64,000 nucleotides of DNA. Source: Siphonodentalium dalli (taxonomy: Eukaryota > Mollusca > Scaphopoda > Gadilida > Siphonodentaliidae). The translations under genes were made by a program, and so were the position numbers. Position 1 is the first letter of the stretch; each line of letters begins with the position of its first letter. This document shows positions 11,501-23,500 of the stretch, in pieces. The notes below the pieces were generated by a model. It saw only the letters and a program-made list of their open reading frames with translations. It searched no databases and had not been told where the DNA came from. Location of the stretch: positions 126,859,989 through 126,923,988 of the forward strand of contig CP136068.1 of NCBI GenBank assembly GCA_032622095.1. Direction: 5' to 3'.

Positions 11501-14500
11501 GATAATGTTCACCTTCTTCACATGTATGTGTGGTTCTCTATTTATTACACATAGCAGTCGATATTTTTTAGTATCAAACAATTGTTTCCCTTTGGTTGCC
11601 ATGCTAATCATCTACTCAAAATGATATGAGGTTGAATCATTATTGTAGTACGGGCTGGGTTTCATGCATGCAATCAACCTCGGTCGCTCTAGTGCATTTG
11701 GGTCAAATTACCATAAAGGATGAAGTAATATAATCAACGAAAGATAAATGATTGATTGATTTATTGGGGTTTAATGTCGCTTTCAGCAACTAAGGCCATA
11801 TCACGACATTGCCAGTTTTAGTGGTGGAGGAAATCCGCATGCTTACGTCAAATGTAACAGTGATTTCAATGGCTGATCAACTCGTCGACCATGTGCGCCA
11901 AACCACCGGCCATTGGCGAGTAACTGGCAACTCCACCAGATAATGATTTCGAGTTACAAAGTCCATGATGGAAACATGTGGATTTGAACCCTTATCGCTA
12001 GCGCTGGAGGGCGAAACGGCTTGGAGTTGTACACCTAACCGATTGAGCCACCGAGGCCCCAACCGAAATATAACAATAGGTGTGGAATAATACAGCATAT
12101 ATAATGCTCAATGATGTAACCATGGTTACAAACCTCCAGTTACAACATACATAATATAGCTTTACATAATTCTTGACTTTGATCCATTTAAAATCTAAAA
12201 AAAAAAAGGTTATATATAAACTGGAACAATATAAAAAATACCTACTCATTGAAAGATTAACCCATGGGTCGTTTGTTGAACTTATTATCTGAACATTTCC
12301 CACCAATGAATATGAATTCTTTTGCAGCTATGGTCATTTGTTGAACTTATTATCTGAACATTTCCCACCAATGAATATGAATTCTTCTGCAACTATGGTC
12401 ATTTGTTGAACTTAATATTTGAACATTTCCTATGGGAACTATTCTTCAAAGAGTATTTATCATAGAAAGGATTAAATCCATTTTACCTTGTCAAGTAAGT
12501 CACCCGGAGCATCGTCAGTAGTGGTACCAAGTAAGAGAAAGTCGTCAACATCTCTCACGACAGAGAGTAGACAATGACCACCACTGGCCAATAACACCAG
12601 AAATGGGAAGTCCACGCTGCAATGAAAATACAATTTGAAAATTATAGACCTACCAGTGGTGTAAACTCTGATCTGAAACATGTTCTTATTGAAGCAACAT
12701 GCAATCATCAAGCCTAGTAAGAGCACGATTTTGTCATATTCAGGCAGTCCTATAAAGGTACTCAATCCGATTCGATGGTCCCAATATCATCAGATTCCAA
12801 CAACAACAACAACATTTTTTGAAATGCCGCTTCAGTTATCAGAATCGAGTAATTGCCCAAAAATAATGCTAACCACTATAGTATAAAATTGCCCAATTTT
12901 GGTGGTTTGTCAAATATCTGACACAAAAAAGCCACTTGATTTCAGAGTTATCCATCTTTATCTGCAATTTGGTCCGAGACCGTTTTCTCGTCGACTGTTT
13001 ACTGGGCCAGTAAAAATAATCAGTGATAAAAAATAATAGATTTCAAAATTTATATCTGATCACTCTGAGTTTTGATGGGAGGGTTCCTCGACCCGAATAA
13101 AATATTTTTTACCCAGAAGCCAAATAAATAGTAATTTGCGAGCAGTAATTCGGATTATGCATCTTTAAATTGGCTGAAATTCTCTGGCATTGATTTAGAA
13201 TTGCAAGAAATTATATTTTTGCTTCTACGGCATCGCCTCTTGCTGTAGCTAATTTCGAGGACTGTTCCGTTATCAGAATATTTTGATAAATGCATGGAAG
13301 TCTTGGAGGAGGTCTACAGTAATGCCCTAAATAATCGAATCCTTCTTCTTAACCACAGCAGAATTATGGGTAATTTAGCAGGATTTAGTCGAAAATATGG
13401 CTCAGTGAGAGCTTTCCGATGAATGGCAACTAAATCCTGAAAAATTACCCATAATTATGCTGTGGTTAAGGAGGCGATTATTTAGGGCATTAGTGTAGTG
13501 TTCTTTAAGTGAAGTTATCATATGAGTAACCAATACAAAATGTTTATTTTCGTGTGTGGATTGCCATGAGTGAAAACAAACATTTGTCTCACTCATTTGG
13601 GACCTCATTCTGCATGGCCTCATCTGCCATGTGAAACCTAGGCACAAAAAAAACTTGTTAAATTTATAATAAAGTTACTTTCCAGAGAAGATGAGGCCTA
13701 AACAGACTGAGTCCCCAGAGGGTAAATTTAGTGACATAGTAAGCATAGGCTGATGATAATTTACACAATTGGTCCCAAGGTTATTCCCCTTAACATCATT
13801 CCAGGGTCGTTATATATATGTCCTACATATTCATATTCATATTATATTGCTACCTTTATCTGAATATCCCTACAAATGACTGAAGTTAACCCTTCCATGA
13901 CCGGAGCTTACTCATATACATGTATAAGTGAATACATTGGCCTAATAATAATTACCTTGACCTTGTAAGCCTGTGAATCCTCTTATATATGAGAGGCTCC
14001 CTATTGGACATATAAACTTATTATCTGAACATTTCCAATGAATATTTAGAATAGAAAGGGTCAATATTTTCATTTCAGGTTGTATTTCTGTTAACCCTTT
14101 ACCCAACAAAACGGCCAAAACCGGCCAAATAAAGCTTCAACAGCCTAAAATATCTTCGGTATGTCTCAATAGAACCATACAAATATGGATATCATTGGAA
14201 CCGGCTCCTTGACCACATTGTGATAGTTAGTTATGCCCTGTGCCAATGCATTCTCTTATATATGCGAGTCGACCATAGGTCGCCTCGCATATATAAGAGA
14301 ATGCATTGGCCTAAAAAAAAAATTCTTACATTCTTTTAACAATTTTATAATTTTTAATGTGTTAAGCGGGTGAAATTAGGACGGAATCTCAATCGTGATC
14401 TGAGTTGAGGCCATCTCAATGCGCCATTCAGGTCAATACATGGCTATTTTGATAAGAAATGAGAACTCATTCACTCACATTAAAGAAACAAGCATTCATA

Positions 14501-17500
14501 CTGACTCAATCCCACCATAAATCTGATATTATACAGTAATGCCATAAATAATCGACTCCTTAACCACAGCAGAATTATGGATAATTTTTCAGGATTTAGT
14601 CAGAAATATGGCTTGTTGTCATTTCATCCGAAAGCTCTCAGTGAGAGCTTTCCGATGAATGGCAACAAGCCATATTTCTGACTAAATCCTGAAAAATTAC
14701 CCATAATTCTGCTGTGGTTAAGTAGTCGATTATTTAGGGCATTACTGTACATGTATCTATCTATGCATACTATTAGAAATGAATGATTAAAGAGTGAATG
14801 AGTTAAGTAAGTAAAGTTGTATCAACAGTGCAAGCCTTGAATAGTGTGTCTGTCATTTGCAGAATGAGGTCCCCAGAGGGTGAATTAGTGATGCTACCCC
14901 GCATAGCGGGCTAGCATCACCAAATTCACCCTCAGGGGACCTCATTCTGCTGAGGTGTAGCATCACTAAATTCACCCTCTGGGGACCTCATTCTGCAAAT
15001 GACAGACACACTATTTCAAGGCTTGCAACAGTGGGTTCATGCAATAAAAAACAAAAGTCTTATTTCTACTGAGGAGACACTCACTTATGTATCATTCGAA
15101 CTGTGAGACTGTGAGCTTGCATATGATGAATCGGTATAAATGGTTTCCTGGAATAAACAAAATGGAATACACGTACAGTGGCTTAAAAGGTCCACTCAAT
15201 TTTCGATATAAAAATATATGCCATATTATATACCATTTGAAAGAGGAAGCTAAAAAAATGTATTATCAACTTACCCGGTGTAATAAACTGTGAAAATGTT
15301 GCTTTTGTTGAGTTACTGATGTGTTTTGTGCTTAAGTTTCATCTGGATTGTAGTGCAAAAGTGGATTATTTTCAATGGAGGGGGAATAACTCTATATCTT
15401 AAAGATAGTGTTATTCCCCTTCCATTGAAAATATATTTTTAGTTTGATTCTGTTGCATTCTGAGAGCCATAACAGGGAAAATCTTTTTGTTTTCACCTGT
15501 TTTCTATTTATCTATGGGCATCTTCTGGGACACAGATGTTTCAAATGGTGATGAATTATAGTATTTTAATCATATGTCATATAAGCATTGATTGTTATTA
15601 AAACCGTATAGGGCACTATCAAAAATATAATCGGTGACTCGAAAATTAAGTGGGCCTTTAACCCTTCCATGACTGGAGCTTCATGAAATTTTGTGAAAAC
15701 CCTGTTCCATAGCATTCTCTTATATATGCTAGTCTCCCATAGGAAGCCTCGCACATAAAAGAGAATATATTGGTCTGACAATATTTACCTGGTAAGCCTT
15801 GCATTCTCTTATATATATGAAGCTTCCTATGGGAGACTCAAATATATAAGAGAATACACTGGCATAGGATTTTTAATGCTGCGCCTGCGAATATCCCATC
15901 ATGAAAGGGTTACCCTTCCATGACTGGAGCTTCCTGAAATTTTTGTGAAAACCCTATGCCAATGCATTCTCTAATATATGCGAGTCTCCCATAGGAAGCC
16001 TTGCATACATAAGAGAATATATTGGTCTAACAATATTTACCTTGACCTTGTAAGCCTTGCATTCTCTTATATATACGAAGCTCCCTATGGGAGACTCGCA
16101 TATATGAGAATGCACTGGCACAAGATCATTAATGCTGAGCATATCTTGATAAGAAAGGGTTAAATTAAGTTTATGAGCTATTGTCGAAAAGTTTGAAGAA
16201 AAATTTGCTATAACGCATTATAGATGTTGTCTTCAAACTTTTCAGTTATAACCTGTTATAACCATGTTCACACTGTCCAATCGGCTCGCGGAATACCAGT
16301 GTGAACGGCGGAATACCAGTGTTGTACAGGAGAATACCAGTGTTTTTAAGCGATATGATGGTACCATAATTAGAACTGGACGGCTAAATAACATGACAAA
16401 AGACAATGGAAAGGTATGAGCGATCCATTTTACATTTACCCAGTGGAGAGGTCACCTGGTGATGTTCAGTTCGACTCTGGGCGATCTGGCCTTCGTTTAA
16501 AGCAGAAAAATAGGGTCTACAAACTCGTAGGGTGGAGGTCAAATTTTGCCCTAATCGGTATTCTAGTGCGTTTTGTTTGATTCCTGAGCATAACTTGCGG
16601 AATTTTTTATAAAATTCCTACATCGGAATCTATTGGCAAAACGTGCACATCGAAATCACTGGCGTGTATTAGTTGGAAATACACGAAAATAAATCGAAAC
16701 GAGGGGCGGTGATCACAGAAAATGGCACGGCGAACTACCAGTGCATGCCAACGAGGGCTACCAGTGCCAAATTTTCTTTATATGGTAAGTTATATCGGGT
16801 ATATGTCGGGGGATGTTTTAGATTCGGTTTAAGCTATAGGAATGTCTCATCCCCTCATCAAATTTGGGCACAATCGATCTAGAATGGTACATGTGTGGGT
16901 CTCTTGATATGAAAGTTCGAAATTTTAAGTACGGCGATACTCAACATTGTTGGAACATAAAGTAACAATTTAGTTGACAAGAGTTTAAATTTCCCTTTAT
17001 TCGGTATTGGCACTGAGTTAGTTCCATATCAATTGGATTCAAACAGTTAGTTTAAACTAATGTTTAACATTTGCAAATAAGTCTATCATTAAATAGGGAA
17101 GACGTTCTAATTCTAATGGAATGATATTTCTAATTATCCCAGCAAATGTTGCATATATGGGGTAGACTTGTTCCCAAAATTTAGAAAGTAATTGATATTA
17201 TGGGGCATGCATATCTTTGCCTATATGTTGAGTTCTTCGTCGATTTTAAGGCGTTGCCGTATGTATATGCATGCATGGATATGTGTGTGTCATTATTTGA
17301 TGTATTGGATGTCTTAACTAAAGATGAATGAGTTATATATATGTGTGTATATATGTATGTGCTGATGAATCAGTGAGTGATTGGCGAGTCGATGGTTGGC
17401 TGGATTATTTTTGGTTGATCGTTGCGTGGTGATTGGACGTATGTTGTGGATACGTGTACAAATAGATTGATATATTTTATGACTGAGTGTGCATATGGAT

Positions 17501-20500
17501 AAATCTAGGGGTTTATTTTATGCATACCTAATTTTCTCTTTATTTTTCTCTTTTCAGAAAAGCGTGGCAATCAATGGGACAAGAGGAAAAGAATAAAATT
17601 TGAAGAAAAAAAACGTGACAGCGGAAACGGACACGATAGTGAAAATGCGGAGCCAGATGTGACTGGGCCAGTAACACCGGGGTCACAGTCAGGTGTGCCC
17701 AGCAAGCAACTTTCATGGGCGCCCTTTAAGAGAGCGATCTATAACCGCGGGATCATCCCAGCAAGGAGAGTGCTTTTTCAACAAGGAGGCACGATGGATA
17801 TTCAATACCAGCTAAAGCAACAACCGCCTTAAAAGGAACTGGATATACTTGAAAGACATAAAAACTTTTTTCGATCTGATTGCTAAAGAAAAAATCCCGA
17901 TGGAGAACATTTCATTCCGTGTATTTATCGAGACAGTTCGGTTGTTTTCCCTAAATTCAACCACGCAAATGAGATAATCCGCGGAGACAACGGCATTCTG
18001 GAAAACAGGATACAGGCTTTTTGGAGAACAAATCAACTTGCTTATAAACAATATAAACATATAAACAAGGCAGCATAACTGATAGATGTCGCAACCAATC
18101 ACCACGGATTATATTTAAAGCAATTGATTTATTCGCCACTCACCATTAGGCCAAACAGATTTTGGCATTTTATAATGTAATTGTTCAGCTACTGTACAAA
18201 TTCGGAAAATTGCATTTAAAGTGATATGAAACACTCCGGTAGGGTGATCAAATAGAAATGGAGAACAATCTTGTTCAAAGTAGTTATGTTTACAAATATT
18301 ATATGTATATTGACAACACATATCGTCATTCTTATATATTAATTAAATGCAGTGACTGTCGACGACGAAATCATTTTCGTTAGTTTATCGCCGATAGATG
18401 CGTCCCGAATCGAGTAGTAAATATTTACAATTTAGCGTAGTTCTGACAATGTTTTCTATGGAGCGGTACGGTTGATTTGCTTGAAGTTTCGGTTATGTTA
18501 ATATAATGCTATATACATCCCTCCAGTTGGCAGCACATTAATGCTAACTTATCAGTTTCACGCACCCGAATAAGTACACAATATGTCTTTAAACTGACTA
18601 TCCCAATAGTTTTAAGAACATCAATTCTACAAAAACGCCATATTCTGACCTGGACATCATGAAATTTGTTCTATATTTTACACTAACTTTGAGTATCGAC
18701 ATATATAGTTGAAGTTTCGTACTTTCCTATTATAGATCCACATATTTACCCTTCTAGATCAACTTTGTCGTTATTTTGGGAATGGTGAGGCATTTCGGGT
18801 GCCCGGTGCTCTGTATGATGCGTTCATCGACATATACCCGATATAACTTACCATATAAAGAAAATTTGGCACTGGTAGCCCTCGTTGGCATGCACTGGTA
18901 GTTCGCCGTGCCATTTTCTGTGATCACCGTCCCTCGTTTCGATTTATTTTCGTGTATTTCAAACTAATACACGCCAGTGATTTCGATGTGCACGTTTTTC
19001 CAATATATTCCGCTGTAGGAATTTTATAAAAAATTCCGCAAGTTATGCCCAGGAATTAAACAAAACGCACTAGAATACCGATTAGGGCAAAATTTGATCT
19101 CCACCCTACGAGTTTGTAGACCCTATTTTTCTGCTTTAAACAAAGGCCAGATCGACAAGAGTCGAACTGAACATCACCAGGTGACCTCTCCACTGGGTAA
19201 ATGTAAAATGGATCGCTCATACCTTTCCATTGTCTTTTGTCATGTTATTTAGCCGTCCAGTTCTAATTATGGTACCATCACATCGCTTAAAAACACTGGT
19301 ATTCTCCTGTACAACACTGGTATTCCGCCGTTCACACTGGTATTCCGCGAGCCGATTGGACAGTGTGATGTTGTAACTGCATAAACTTAATTGAAAAATT
19401 TTAGAAGCATTTCAACAATGAAGATTTTTCAAATTATATATGAATAATGGTGTTGAGATTGGTTGTCCTAGTGTATATATAATTTTCTATTATATATGCA
19501 TGTTATCATGAATGCACTGGCACAGGATCTCTAATACTGCACCAGCGGTCCTCCTGTCATGAAAGGGTTAATATTAAAAATAATATGGTAATTAGTTATT
19601 TCTATAATGCAACTAATATAAAAATATTCAGTTGCGCTTCACAAAGAGAGAAACATAGAAATATGCAGTCTATATTCTTTCTTGAACAAATGATTTTTCA
19701 ATACGACTCCTTAACCACAGCAGAATTATGGGTAACTTTTCCTGAAAAGTTACCCATAATTCTGCTGTGGTTAAGTAGTAGATTATTTAGGGCATTACTG
19801 TAGGTTTTTTGACATAGAATTGTATTTCATCACATGACCTCAAGAGTTTTGGCAAATTTCCTAACTGGAACCATGTCAGAGAGAAATGATGGAGCTATCT
19901 TATCAATGCACTTATAAGCTAATAGCTAATAAGCTTATCTTTGATGTCAATTCTATACTTAAATCTGAATTAACGCTTGCAAATTACTATTTTCTTGGCT
20001 TCAGGGGTAAAAAATATCTGATTTGAGTCGAGGAACCCACCCATCAAAGCTCAGAGTGATCAGATATGGATGTTTGAAATCTCTTATTTAAATTTTAAGT
20101 GGCCCAGTAAACAGTCAACGAGAGTAATATCTCCGACAAAATTGCAGATGAAGACGGATAACTCTAAAATCAAGTGGCTTTTTTTTGTCAAATATATGAC
20201 ATCCCGGCAAAATTCATTGACCAAAATGTTGATAAATAACAGGTTTTGGGCAATTTTATACTATAGTTGACTGTGTTTAGCATTATTTTTGGGCATTTAA
20301 TCGATTCTGATAACTAAATGGGGACCATTGAATTGGATTGAGTACCTTTAAAGGTGGTCTATCTCTTCCAATAACAAGTTTTATGTTGTATCCTGGGTAT
20401 AAAGTAATAAATATGAATCGGAGACAAATAGTTTCAATTTGTCAAATGAGGTGGTCGTTTCATCAAAAAGGTGGGTGAAAATAATACAGAGCCATCAGGG

Positions 20501-23500
20501 TGTGCCACAAAAAAAGCCTTACAGATAACTAACTACCCATGCTGCTCCACTGGGAAGGACTCGAGTCCCATTAATCCACAGATCATCAGAAAATAGTTTG
20601 TTTGACTACAAATCACTATAATAAAGGTGTGAACCAATGTAACAGATGATTAAGTTTGTTATACCCAGATTCTCTAACCATCTGTTTAGCATAGTCCATC
20701 CCAACTAGTAGTGAGAGAGTTAATCCTGGTTTGACTGTAACTGCAATTGCATCCAAATCCTGAAAAATTCAAACTTAAATAACTATATATATAAAAGAGT
20801 AGGATCTGTCTGTTTGGATTTTCTCCCAGACCCCTGGACCATTTAAACTAAATTTGGTGTGGTGACTCAGAGTACACTGGTGGAGATTATAACAGCATTA
20901 TATTTTCAAATTTTTTATTAAAAAAACTTTAATAAAATTAATAAAAAAATTTTAATAAATTGAGCAAGGAGCTCAATCTAAAAAAAAAAATGTTAATTTA
21001 ATATTTTTTTAATCCAAATAAAACAAGTGCACCGCTGGGCGGAGGTAACGCCCCCGACTGTACAATCAGAGAGGATTTTTCTTATTTTTGTGCAAATACT
21101 TATTAAATTGCACTTTGTAAAGTTATGTTATTGATGAGTATTTAGTACGATAGAGGATGACTTGTTAAAATATGACAACACTTAGAGAGACCTCACACGC
21201 ACGCAATATTAATGTAAGTCAACACTGAATTTTCTAAGTCCAAAAAGGGGCGTAACTCTGGAAATAATGGGCGGACGAAACCTTTCTGGTTAAGCGCTAT
21301 AAAAATGCCACATGTTGTTCTATATTAGCTTCAAATTTGGTCTGGTGCCACAAAAATAGAAGGAAAACTGAATTTTCAAAAAAAAAAACTGAATTTTTTA
21401 AGTCGAAAAAGGGTCATAACTCTCACAAAAATTATCCGATTGAACCGAAATTTTACCTTGACCTGTATTGCGATATTGGTAATACACAAAAAAACGGGTT
21501 TTGCAAATAAACAATCCAAAATCAAGTTATCATCTGGAAACCAAAAAAAGTAGCAGAAAACCTGAATTTTCTAAGTCCAAAAAGGGGCGTAACTCTGGAC
21601 AAAATGGGCGGACGAAACCACGGCTATGGGGAAATCTTGTCCCCCCGGCTGGTCTATTGGCATACCAAAGATCAACTGAATTGAATTAGCGAAACCAAAG
21701 TTATGAGTTGAAACGTTCGTATGCCACAGAAAACTGAATTTTCTAAGTCCAAAAAGGGGCGTAACTCTGGACAAAATTGGTGGACGAAACCGCAATTATG
21801 GGGAAATCTTGTCCCACCGGCTGGTCTATTAGCATACCAAAGATCAACTGAATTGAGTTAGCGAAACCAAAGTTATGAGTTGAAACGTTCGTATGCCACA
21901 GAAAACTGAATTTTCTAAGTCCAAAAAGGGGCGTAACTCTGGAAAAAATTGGTGGACGAAACCGCAGTTATGGGGAAATCTTGTCCCCCCCGGCTGGTCT
22001 ATTAGCATACCAAAGATCAACTGAATTGAGTTAGCGAAACCAAAGTTATGAGTTGAAACGTTCGGAAGGACGGACAGAAGGAAGGACGGACGGAGGGCTC
22101 CATTATATACCCCCAAATCTCCATCGGAGATCGGGGGCATAATAAGGACCAAAATGTGTTTTTGAAGCCTGAAAAGGGAGCCTGTTTCAGCTAGTCATAA
22201 TATAATTATAAAAAAATATTATCTTTGGACAAAAATGCTTGGCAATCCGGCCAAAGACATCTGAAATCTGATAACCATGCGGAGTTCCTTGAATTAGGAA
22301 AAAAACAAGATGAAATAACATTGACAAATACCCATTTTTTGAACTGGGTATAATACACTCACTGTATAACTTTTGGAACACCAAACACACCATGGTTTTC
22401 ACCTAGCAGTAATTTTATATACCTGAACTGTCACCGAGGCATTCTCCATTGCCTGTTTCACCACAGCATCAATGTTCTTCTGATGGAGATTTCTTGCAAG
22501 TGGTGGTATTATTCCACCGAGCCTAGAAATAGAGTTACAAGAAAAAAGACACCAGTATGTTGATAAGTCCACTGTATACACTCTAGGTCGCCGTATTATT
22601 TATACTGTTTCAATGTTATTACAGTCTAATTTTATTACTTCTTTTGCATGTTTATTCCATATTATATTTATGTAGATCCACATGAGCTTAGAACTTTTAT
22701 CAAGGAAGTTTTTTTTGTCTAGTCACAGTACCTAGATATTGGACGCACAGAAGAGCAGCTTTGATAAAAAATTCCAACAGTTTTCGAGGTACTCCGATTT
22801 AGTGATTTTTCTCGACTGGTAACTCATTTGGGTAATACAATGTACATAAGTGATAGTTAAAATATATCAAAACGTTTGTTTCATATTAATAAATTTAATA
22901 TACTGATATATGCAGAGCAGAGATCATCACATTTTTAAGTTTTCTGAGGAGACGGCTCCATTTAAGTGCCTGGCATTTGATGTCAAATCCTCTTCTCTCT
23001 CAGACTTACCATACTTAATTATATGTACATCATCTACATCATCTTGTAAATTATTGTATAAATCTGGGATACAAAATAAATAATGTTAACACCAAGTATT
23101 TGTTTTAAATGTTTTCCTCTTCTTTCTTGTGGCAAATTGATCCAAATTAAATGTCTTACTTTTTCCGCACATGGAGCTAATTCAAAATCACCAATGCAGT
23201 GCAGAAACTGTGCAGTGCAATCCTGATATCTCTTAGCTGATCGTTAACAATTTCGAAACATATACCTGTTAGATCTGGCAGTTTTTAAATATTTCAATCA
23301 GTCGAAAATTTAATGATGTTGTTCATGGCTTCATGGACTCGCAATTGTTATCTGACCAAAATTTTTGAATGTTTTTATTTAGCTTTTGAGCATCAAATAT
23401 TTTAGTCTGTAATCTTGGCATGAATTAATTGGTTAAATATTGTCTGTTTTATGTAAGTATGTCGGCTAAACTCTCATCTTATGTCATTTTCCAGATTAAA

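Larger units (their letters stand above)
16269..19367. mobile_element. 3.1-kb transposon with 540-bp inverted termini and ATGTT target duplication
   Basis: The termini begin CACACTGTCCAATCGG and are mirrored at 19367. The arms 16269-16808 and 18828-19367 match over 540 bp. Direct ATGTT copies flank it (16264-16268 and 19368-19372). Within each arm GGAATACCAGTG recurs three times at about 22-25-bp spacing near the tip. The 2-kb interior holds a broken, apparently spliced gene. CAC- ends with a 5-bp duplication are shared with Transib/RAG-like transposons; long arms are not typical of them. Family membership is therefore only a hypothesis. Confidence 0.88.

Noticed and set aside
11980-12062. 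Functional tRNA gene on the minus strand
   Set aside because: A and B boxes are present, but no complete acceptor and anticodon stem set was found and the sequence continues into a SINE body with a repeat tail.
17812-18105. Antisense 97-codon frame in the long-TIR element
   Set aside because: It overlaps coding-like sense sequence that follows the spliced exon. The hydrophobic antisense translation reflects A/T-rich codons on the sense strand.
22399-22581. A stand-alone small gene at OSGEPL1 exon 2
   Set aside because: The frame includes intron sequence on both sides. Only 22423-22522 is coding, as shown by splice sites and homology to the TsaD family.
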